Shown here: one piece after another, positions 1 to 5,067 of the stretch
Position numbering within the stretch: position 1 is the first letter of the stretch
How the letters are laid out: every line of letters begins with the position of its first letter
Source: JABDGC01 sp964466595
GTDB lineage: Bacteria; Pseudomonadota; Gammaproteobacteria; DSM-16500
Length of the DNA: 11,329 bases
Assembly (NCBI GenBank): GCA_964466595.1
Contig: CAYXNR010000061.1
Span: 1 to 11,329, forward strand
Direction: 5' to 3'
The notes under the pieces: generated by a model
The model's input: only the letters and a program-made list of their open reading frames with translations
The model's database searches: none
What the model was told of the DNA's origin: nothing
Position numbers and translations under genes: made by a program

Positions 1-371
1 CCCCCCCCCCCTACTCTCCGGCCAACTAACCCCAAATCATCCTTCGCTGCGCTCAGGATGACAGCTGCTGCACTCAGGATGACAGCTGTTTTGCTCAGGA
101 TGACAGTTGCTTTGCTCGGGATGACAGTTGCTTTGCTCAGGATGCTAGCTGCAACGCTAAGAGCAATTTGCTTTGAAATGACTTGCTTGATTGAAAACAT
201 ATGCATACCCTTTAAATCCAGAAACAAAACTCACGCGACAACTCCACCAATGATGGTGTTGCCAGTGTGCCTTGTGATGCTGATTTAAAAAGTTTTGCAT
301 AGTTTTTTAAGATAAAATTTTATAGTTCAAAAATATGATTAACATGTTCTTTAGAAGCTGTCAAATACAAA
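1..371. other. Repeat-bearing intergenic stretch without a supported gene
   Basis: The window opens with a run of eleven C residues. A 21-bp tandem array follows (its own entry), and then AT-rich DNA up to the stop codon of the P450 pseudogene. An open frame runs through the array (58-288), but its translation is only a 7-residue echo of the repeat (MTxALLR) followed by unrelated sequence. It has no ribosome-binding site, so I do not call it a gene. I see no convincing promoter or terminator. The C-run may be an assembly edge. Confidence 0.6.
52..144. repeat. Five-copy 21-bp tandem repeat
   Basis: The core CTCAGGATG (CTCGGGATG in copy 4) recurs at 52, 73, 94, 115 and 136, a strict 21-bp period. 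The unit reads roughly TTGCTCAGGATGACAGTTGCT. The first copy continues leftward into ATCCTTCGCTGCGCTCAGGA. That is a diverged form of the palindromic repeat half found at 2791 and 4189, so the array probably grew by slippage from one end of such an element. The spacing is a multiple of three, which keeps a reading frame open. There are no unique spacers, so this is not CRISPR. Confidence 0.85.
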
Positions 372-1269
372 TTAACAGCAGGCTAGCCTAGTCCTTTGAG
401 CCGCTTCGGGAACTACCCGATCCACCTTTGCATAATACTCTTGATGCCAATAAGCTTCTAAACTATTTGTTGGGATGGTTTCAATTTGCTGATCTAAATT
501 AAAATGATAAGACAGACTTTCTGTTACGATCACTTTAAAAACAACTTCTGCAAAACCATTTTGAGCGGGGCAAGATCGCTTACCTGCAGAAAAAGCATAA
601 ACTTTTTTGCAAAGCTCATTTCTTTGCTCATCATCTGATAGATCAAAACGAGAGGGATCAAAGCGCTGGGGATTGGACCAGACTAGCGGATCATGATGCA
701 TACTTCGCAAGGGGACAAATAAAACAGAATGCGCTGGAATTTGATAAGTTTTTTTATTATTCTGTTTATCATCAATTGACAATCTAGTAGCAAAAGAAGT
801 TTTTCTCGTAATCAGCGGAGCAGGGGACAGAAGGCAGCGTATTTCTGCCGACAATCGTTTTTGTTATATCAAAAAAATCTCGCGCTGCTTGATCAAAATT
901 AGCCTCACCGTAGTCAGCAACTTGCATGATATTTTCTCTTGTGCCGGTAATCACATATATTCGCGTCGCTTGCATGCCCAGCGAACAATCAGCAAGCAGT
1001 GGCAGGGTATTAACCCAGGTAATGTTCTCTGCATGCGCGCGCTGATATAATTCAGAAAAAATAAATTCTTCTCTTCTTTTTTTGAGTTGATAGATATCAC
1101 TAGCAACTGTCGCCAAGGCATTTAAGTGATTTGAAATAAAACTATAGGCGCTATTTGTGAATTGTTTTGCGATGGTAATAAAAAAATAAGAGTTTTCTGA
1201 AGAAGAGGTGTGAGAATTGGTATCAGCGGTAGAATTTAATAAAGGCATGCTCATTTTTCCTTTTAGCAA
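372..1269 (-). pseudogene. Cytochrome P450 pseudogene (internal deletion and frameshift)
   Basis: Cytochrome P450s are heme monooxygenases that hydroxylate small lipophilic substrates. Two overlapping minus-strand frames together carry only the ends of one. The downstream part (372 to about 860) has the PxRF-like segment NPQRFDPSRF and an intact heme-cysteine loop FSAGKRSCPA, with the cysteine as axial ligand. Its K-helix reads EIRCLLSPAP, where the invariant ExxR arginine appears as cysteine. The upstream part (about 840 to 1269) resembles the N-terminal domain, ending near TKTIVGRNTL. The I-helix and everything between the C and K helices are missing, roughly 150-200 residues of a usual 400-500, and the frame changes around 834-866. 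Translation could once have begun at TTG 1269 (AAAGGAG 9 nt upstream) or ATG 1254 (AAGGA upstream). The P450 call is firm for the C-terminal part and probable for the N-terminal part. A functional product is unlikely. Confidence 0.8.
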
Positions 1270-1475
1270 TAAGGATTGCTCCTTTCAAGTGCCGCTATTT
1301 TGCATAATTTAATAACTATTGCAAGAGAGGATGAAGCTAAAAAATCTGTTTTTGATTACATTGAAGTGTTTTACAATCGGGGCACTGTTTTAAATCAACT
1401 GTAATTTTAAATATAAAGTGCTTCTTTTCATTTAAATTAATTAGTCAAATATTGGGCTTAAATTAAGGAAAAGCG

Positions 1476-2396
1476 GTGACAGAACCGAAAAAACATATTG
1501 CTAAAGCACATGACCATTTTTTTCGTATGGTCATGTCGGATAAGAGGGTCGCTCGCGAGTTTTTTGAAGCCCATTTGCCAGAAGATTTGCTTAAAAAAAC
1601 TGATCTTAATTGTCTTGAATTGCAGTCGGGAACCTATATTGATGATATGCGTCAAGAGTCCATTGCGGACATTCTTTTTAAAACAGTAATAGACGGGCAT
1701 GAGTCCTATCTTTACTTGGTGGTTGACCACCAAAGTAGCCCTGATGAATTAATGCCATTCCGTGTTTTGAAATATATTTGTAATATCATTGCCCAGTATT
1801 TGGATGCTACAAAGAGTAAGCGCATTCCGCTCATTATGCCTCTAGTTGTGTACCATGGGTCACGCAAGTGGGATTTTTCAACGAACCTTAGTGACTTGGT
1901 TGATGCGCCCAAAAACCTAGTAGAAAATTATTTTCTAAAGCCATTCTCGCTTATCGATCTCAATAAAATAGATGATGCTGTTTTAAAAAAGAGAACGTGG
2001 CTTGGCATGATGGAATTGACTTTAAAGCACATTTTTGCCAGGGATATGCTCCCGTATCTTAATGATATTATTGAATTATTGAAGCGATCAGAAAAAGCGG
2101 ATGGTAAAAATCTTGTTGAAATTGTGTTAACCTATATACTAGATCGAAGTGAAATGAGCAATAAAGATACATTCGTAGATATGGTTAAAGTAGGGCTTTC
2201 GCCCGAGATGGGGGATAAAATTATGACTATTGCAGAGCAATTTAAAGCTGAAGGTAAAGCTGAAGGTAAAGTTGAAGGTATTCACCTCGTTGCTATAAAC
2301 CTTCTTGAGCAAGGTTCTGATGTTAAGTTTGTCGCAAAAGTGACGAAACTGAGCCTTGATGAAGTAAAGCGTTTAAAAGAGCAGATTAAACACTAA
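1476..2396 (+). CDS. Rpn family recombination-promoting nuclease / putative transposase (PD-(D/E)XK)
   Basis: Members of the Rpn family (PF04754, older name Transposase_31) are DNA endonucleases that promote RecA-independent recombination. Most are not part of a real insertion sequence. The 306-residue product starts at GTG 1476, with AAGGA six bases upstream. It shows the family pattern: HDHFFRMVMSD near the N-terminus, LPEDLLKK at 34-41, a candidate catalytic aspartate in ESIADILFKT (D65), LVVDHQSSPDELMPFR (81-96) and PLVVYHGSRKW (122-132). Most relatives have EHQ where this protein has DHQ (84-86), a conservative change in the nuclease core. The C-terminal tail has the usual glycine/glutamate repeats (KAEGKAEGKVEG, 257-268), then a helical segment. 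Length is normal and the frame is intact. A hairpin follows at 2411. No flanking inverted repeats or target duplications are visible. Confidence 0.9.
   Translation: MTEPKKHIAKAHDHFFRMVMSDKRVAREFFEAHLPEDLLKKTDLNCLELQSGTYIDDMRQESIADILFKTVIDGHESYLYLVVDHQSSPDELMPFRVLKYICNIIAQYLDATKSKRIPLIMPLVVYHGSRKWDFSTNLSDLVDAPKNLVENYFLKPFSLIDLNKIDDAVLKKRTWLGMMELTLKHIFARDMLPYLNDIIELLKRSEKADGKNLVEIVLTYILDRSEMSNKDTFVDMVKVGLSPEMGDKIMTIAEQFKAEGKAEGKVEGIHLVAINLLEQGSDVKFVAKVTKLSLDEVKRLKEQIKH
2247..2282 (+). repeat. 12-bp tandem repeat inside the Rpn gene
   Basis: GCTGAAGGTAAA occurs twice in a row (2247-2270), followed by a diverged third unit GTTGAAGGTATT. It encodes the (K/A)EG-rich linker. Such in-frame repeats are common at this place in Rpn proteins and allow length change by slippage. 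Confidence 0.8.
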
Positions 2397-2410
2397 GAAG
2401 AATCCACCAT

Positions 2411-2438
2411 ATGGCCGGTAACTCTCATTACCGGCCAT
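2411..2438 (+). terminator. Hairpin after the Rpn gene
   Basis: A perfect 11-bp stem (ATGGCCGGTAA / TTACCGGCCAT) with a 6-nt loop starts 14 bases after the Rpn stop codon. Position and stability fit a transcription stop, but no T-tract follows. It may instead act as a weak terminator or an mRNA 3'-end stabiliser. Confidence 0.55.
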
Positions 2439-2463
2439 CACTAAAATGAGTATCTTCCTATAA

Positions 2464-2760
2464 ATTGGTAAAAAGCCTATCTGCCTACGCTACCCTTATG
2501 GTCTTTCAAATGAGCATGTCCGTGCGGTTATACAGTACTATGGTATGGTTCCCATGCCCATGGGATGGAATTCTTTTGATTATGAACGGCCTGGTGTAGA
2601 TAAAATCACCGCTTGGGTCTTAAAAAATGCCTATTCCGGACAGGTATTTTTATTTCATGATGGGTTTGATAAGCGCGAGCAAACTGTTGCTGCTCTTCCG
2701 CGGATTATTGAGGGAATACAGAAAAAAGGACTGGGCTTTAGTCAGGTTTGCGCGAATTGA
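2464..2760 (+). pseudogene. C-terminal remnant of a polysaccharide deacetylase (NodB domain)
   Basis: NodB-type enzymes are metal-dependent deacetylases of chitin, peptidoglycan or other N-acetylated glycans. Reading in frame from just after a stop at 2461, about 98 codons match only the C-terminal third of the domain. LRYPYGLSN corresponds to motif 3 (RxPYG), GWNSFDYERPG to motif 4, and VFLFHDGFDKREQTVAALP to motif 5 (LxHD). The tail RIIEGIQKKGLGFSQV is also typical. The catalytic TFDDG motif and the metal-binding HxxxH motif would lie upstream and are absent. There is no ribosome-binding site, and the first in-frame ATG (2545) lies after motif 3. The 5' part has been lost, perhaps when the hairpin region or Rpn gene arrived next to it. 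The remnant itself has no internal stops, so the truncation looks fairly recent. Confidence 0.78.
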
Positions 2761-2790
2761 TTACTTGTTTTGTTATTTTAAGCGCTATTT

Positions 2791-2859
2791 GTCATTCTGA
2801 GCGCAGCGAAGAATCTTTTCAGAAAAAAGCCTAAGATTCTTCGCTGCGCTCAGAATGAC
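2791..2859. repeat. Perfect 27-bp inverted repeat pair (dispersed palindromic element, copy 1)
   Basis: The left arm 2791-2817 (GTCATTCTGAGCGCAGCGAA plus GAATCTT) is the exact reverse complement of 2833-2859, with a 15-nt A-rich loop. The same half-element recurs at 4189-4263 and, diverged, near 39-63. It lies between the deacetylase remnant and the convergent L,D-transpeptidase gene. Repeats of this TTCGCTGCGCTCAG type are scattered in many bacterial genomes. A transcript from either strand would fold strongly and could serve as a terminator. Confidence 0.9.
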
Positions 2860-2957
2860 CTATCCGCCTCGTTAATAAGGCTTTATAATGGACCTGCCCG
2901 CCTCGCTAATATGACTTTATAATAGACCTGCCCGCTTACTAATAAGGTTTTATAATG
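2857..2957. repeat. Three-copy 34-bp tandem repeat overlapping the L,D-transpeptidase 3' end
   Basis: Units begin with GACC at 2857, 2891 and 2925 and end in TTTATAATG/A. They are 34, 34 and about 33 bp long with roughly 75-85% identity. The third unit contains the last codons and stop of the minus-strand L,D-transpeptidase gene (stop at 2939-2941). The first unit starts inside the right arm of the 27-bp inverted repeat. The two outer copies look like duplications of the gene end. Confidence 0.75.
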
Positions 2958-3496
2958 ACCCTTGTCCCTACACTCGCAAAATCATAACGCAGCCATTCTG
3001 CATCTGGAATACGCATATGGATACAGCCGTGGCTGATATTACTCTCTCCTAAGATATGATCAGGCGAGCCATGAAGTGATTCCCCTTGGTGAAAATACAT
3101 ACAATAAGGCATTAAAGCACCGCCTTTGGGAATGGGATATATTTTTGAAGCACAATCTACATCGCCCATTGAATAAATCCGAAAAGACCCAATGGTTGTA
3201 CGGCAAGATCGTTGCTCATCGAAGCAATAGTTGGCTCCCGCATTCGCAATGCCACCACGAATGAATTGCCCATTTTGATAAGCTCCCCAGGCATAGACCT
3301 TAGGATCGACCACAATGACTTTTCCTTTCATATCTATTTGTCGTGGCATCATGAGGGCGTATTTCGATTCATCATAGTGAGCTGAATAAGGATAATCACT
3401 ACTATTAGTAGAATAGCGATTATTAGTAGCACAACCATTTAGCAAGGAGAAAAGACATAAAAAGAAGCAACTCTGCCATATTTGTATTTTACTCAT
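2939..3496 (-). CDS. L,D-transpeptidase (YkuD/ErfK family) lipoprotein
   Basis: L,D-transpeptidases make 3-3 cross-links in peptidoglycan or attach outer-membrane lipoprotein to it. The 185-residue product starts at ATG 3496 with AAGGAG eight bases upstream. A GTG three codons earlier overlaps that ribosome-binding site and is rejected. An N-terminal hydrophobic segment ends in the lipobox-like LLNGC, giving lipidated Cys22 and an envelope location. The YkuD domain spans about 58-183 and holds the active-site signature: LHGSP (H142) and SHGCIHM (H156, catalytic Cys158). The residue after the usual SHGC(I/V) is commonly R or N but is H160 here. Four further cysteines (91, 98, 115, 132) in the domain may form disulfides. 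It stands alone on the minus strand with its own promoter. Its 3' end lies in a tandem repeat. The exact substrate cannot be told from sequence. Confidence 0.9.
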   Translation of the reverse strand: MSKIQIWQSCFFLCLFSLLNGCATNNRYSTNSSDYPYSAHYDESKYALMMPRQIDMKGKVIVVDPKVYAWGAYQNGQFIRGGIANAGANYCFDEQRSCRTTIGSFRIYSMGDVDCASKIYPIPKGGALMPYCMYFHQGESLHGSPDHILGESNISHGCIHMRIPDAEWLRYDFASVGTRVIIKPY

Positions 3497-3531
3497 GGCT
3501 TGCACTCCTTATCATTTTTATCCTAATAGTA

Positions 3532-3558
3532 ATTATACCCCGAAGAAAACCTTGCCAA
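3532..3558 (-). promoter_or_regulatory. Putative promoter of the L,D-transpeptidase gene
   Basis: On the minus strand TTGGCA (3558-3553) is followed after 15 nt by a perfect TATAAT (3537-3532), about 36 bases before the start codon. The -10 is excellent and the -35 matches 5 of 6. The spacer is shorter than the usual 17. Confidence 0.5.
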
Positions 3559-3668
3559 ATTTTATAAAAAATGCTTTTCAGGGGAATAAGTCAGTTAATT
3601 GATCTTTTAAATTATTAAAGATCAAAAAAAAATCTATTTTTAGTCTTATTTCGCAGGAAAAGACCTTA

Positions 3669-3704
3669 CTTATCCACAGATTCTGTGGATAAGCTTGTGG
3701 TTAA
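3669..3704. promoter_or_regulatory. Cluster of three DnaA-box-like 9-mers in a palindrome
   Basis: TTATCCACA (3670-3678) is a perfect consensus DnaA box. Its inverted copy TGTGGATAA is at 3684-3692, and TGTGGTTAA (one mismatch) follows at 3696-3704. The first two form an 11-bp perfect inverted repeat (CTTATCCACAG / CTGTGGATAAG) around ATT. An AT-rich block with GATC sites lies about 50 bp to the left. This resembles DnaA-binding clusters at origins or titration/regulatory sites. Neither dnaA, gidA, rpmH nor a rep gene is in the window, so its role is open. It could also be just a stable hairpin. Confidence 0.6.
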
Positions 3705-3833
3705 GTTGCCTAAAACTAAAGAGAAGCCTTTAGATTGGACCTTGCTTATAGCTGTTCAATATTTGTAGCATTTCTGTTTTATTTTCAAATCATTTATAAT
3801 AGAGAGATAGGATAATTATTAGGGAGAAAGCAT

Positions 3834-4151
3834 ATGCTTGCTAAAACGGGGTGTCGAACGAAGCTCTGTCCCTTTTCCCTCGGGATTGCCCTTGGAGTAA
3901 CACAGGGACTCTTATTATTTTTTCTTGCCTGTGCCGGCCATCTGTGGCATTACGGAATCACGATCATTCATCTACTTGCCTCAGTTTATTCAGGTTATGC
4001 TCCAACTATTGCCGGGGGCGGCTATGGTGCTTTATGGGGCTTCTTAGATGGCTTTGTGTTTGGGTTTATTTTGGCCTTAATCTATGATTGCTGCCTTTGC
4101 TGCTGTTGCGCAAAGACTTCGAGCTGCGAACCCAAAGACCTCCATCGCTAG
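3834..4151 (+). CDS. Small holin-like integral membrane protein with cysteine-rich tail
   Basis: The 105-residue product starts at ATG 3834 with AGGGAG seven bases upstream. A first hydrophobic segment (about 15-36, LGIALGVTQGLLLFFLACAG) and a second (about 60-85, glycine-rich GGGYGALWGFLDGFVFGF) enclose HLLASVYSGYAPT. This pattern resembles small proteins often annotated as 'bacteriophage holin' in Legionellales and other gammaproteobacteria. That label rests on similarity alone and no phage genes are nearby. The tail after the second helix is unusual: CCLCCCC (86-92) plus C98 gives seven cysteines in 13 residues. The lipid or metal binding this suggests is speculation. The gene stands alone, and a palindromic repeat pair follows 38 bp after the stop. 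Confidence 0.75.
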   Translation: MLAKTGCRTKLCPFSLGIALGVTQGLLLFFLACAGHLWHYGITIIHLLASVYSGYAPTIAGGGYGALWGFLDGFVFGFILALIYDCCLCCCCAKTSSCEPKDLHR

Positions 4152-4188
4152 AAGGTTTGAGTGTTTGCTTTGTCATGAAGCGCTTGAA

Positions 4189-4263
4189 AGATTCTTCGCT
4201 GCGCTCAGAATGACAACTTGTCATTAGCGTTTGCTTTGTCATTCTGAGCGCAGCGAAGAATCT
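4189..4263. repeat. Perfect 28-bp inverted repeat pair (dispersed palindromic element, copy 2)
   Basis: Positions 4189-4216 are the exact reverse complement of 4236-4263, with a 19-nt loop. The arms are the same half-element as at 2791-2859, but here the halves point the other way: the GAATCTT-type ends lie outside instead of next to the loop. It lies between the convergent holin-like and methyltransferase genes and could terminate both. Confidence 0.9.
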
Positions 4264-4299
4264 CTCTTCCAACTTCGACAAACTCAAGGTACCGTTATT

Positions 4300-5067
4300 T
4301 CACAATTCTATTTTTTTATAAATATACACCGAATTCATCCCCCAGCTCATCAACTCCTTCGTTTCATAAACAAGTTCAAATTGCTCGGCTTGAATTTTCT
4401 TACTCGTCGTAATAATCCGGCTACCTACTTTTAATTTTTTTAGTTTTTCAATCAAGGCCTCCCAGATGGAATAAGAAAAGCAAGTCGCATTAATAAAAAC
4501 AAGATCAGCATCAGAAATTTCACAATGCAGAAAGTTATCCTGAATAAAATGAATGGAAGCCAAACGAGATAAATAGCGTTCTCTATTTTTTTTATTCTTA
4601 TTTAAAAAAATAAGCGTTTTTGCCTTATTGATTTGAACCTTGGCTAAACGGCATAAACTATCTAATAACTCAATCCCACAGGCTTTGCTGAAGTCATAGC
4701 CTAGTGCTGCCGTAAAAACAGCCCTACCCGATCCGCTGCCTAAATCATAAAAGACTTCTCCCGCTTGCGGTTTAACTTTTTCTAGTAAAAGAATAAAAGA
4801 TAAAAAATCAACCTCGCCATAAATAAAAGCATCATCTTGCAAACCCAAGCGCCTTCTTTCACGCTGAGATAAGCTTTTAGCATGCACGCCACGATAAAGT
4901 GTATTCAATAGAGCGACTACTTGGCCAAGAGCCTGACCCTGCGGATAGGCCTTCAGCACCCGATCAAGATTTTTCTTTGCTAAACGAGGTTGCCATTGAT
5001 AACGCCACAGCCAAGGAAGCCAAATGACGATAAGCGAAAGAAAAAATAAGAAATAGATCAATTTCAT
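4300..5067 (-). CDS. Membrane-anchored DOT1-like SAM-dependent methyltransferase
   Basis: The 255-residue product begins with a hydrophobic helix (about 3-22) ending in a basic stretch, so it is probably anchored with the catalytic part in the cytoplasm. The domain (about 75-230) follows the order of DOT1-family lysine methyltransferases (PF08123): YGE (83-85), SAM-binding motif I YDLGSGSGR (107-115), CGIE (130-133) with the acidic residue for the SAM ribose, QDNFL (176-180), DLVFINATCF (188-197), where DOT1L has VIFVNNFAF, and KVGSRIITT (213-221). In eukaryotes DOT1 methylates histone H3 K79. The bacterial substrate is unknown and cannot be read from sequence. The start ATG overlaps the permease stop by four bases (ATGA), so the two should be translationally coupled. 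A small rRNA or protein methyltransferase of another family is a less likely alternative, given the DOT1-type motif order. Confidence 0.82.
   Translation of the reverse strand: MKLIYFLFFLSLIVIWLPWLWRYQWQPRLAKKNLDRVLKAYPQGQALGQVVALLNTLYRGVHAKSLSQRERRRLGLQDDAFIYGEVDFLSFILLLEKVKPQAGEVFYDLGSGSGRAVFTAALGYDFSKACGIELLDSLCRLAKVQINKAKTLIFLNKNKKNRERYLSRLASIHFIQDNFLHCEISDADLVFINATCFSYSIWEALIEKLKKLKVGSRIITTSKKIQAEQFELVYETKELMSWGMNSVYIYKKIEL

Larger units (their letters stand above)
3497..3833. other. AT-rich intergenic region with DnaA-box-like cluster
   Basis: This 337-bp gap separates two divergently transcribed genes. It holds the L,D-transpeptidase promoter and an AT-rich block (about 3590-3650). 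Within the block an imperfect inverted repeat, GATCTTT (3601-3607) with AAAGATC (3617-3623), carries two GATC sites, and an A-tract follows. The DnaA-box cluster lies at 3669-3704. On the plus strand TATAAT (3795-3800) sits 34 bases before the holin-like gene and may be its -10, though no good -35 is seen. Confidence 0.6.

Noticed and set aside
52..144. Possible CRISPR array
   Set aside because: Units are directly adjacent with no unique spacers, and there are no cas genes.
58..288. 76-codon plus-strand open frame over the 21-bp array
   Set aside because: Its first half is only the translated tandem repeat and it has no ribosome-binding site or recognisable domain.
1476..2396. Treating the Rpn gene as a mobile insertion sequence
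   Set aside because: No terminal inverted repeats, target duplication or second transposase frame are visible; the family name 'transposase' is historical.
3601..3623. GATCTTT/AAAGATC repeat as a rho-independent terminator
   Set aside because: The stem is weak and AT-only inside, the following tract is A on the plus strand, and both flanking genes are transcribed away from it.
4066..4287. Minus-strand 73-codon frame across the palindromic repeat pair
   Set aside because: It translates the repeat element (CHSERSEES type) and overlaps the end of the holin-like gene in antisense; such repeat-derived peptides are a known artefact.
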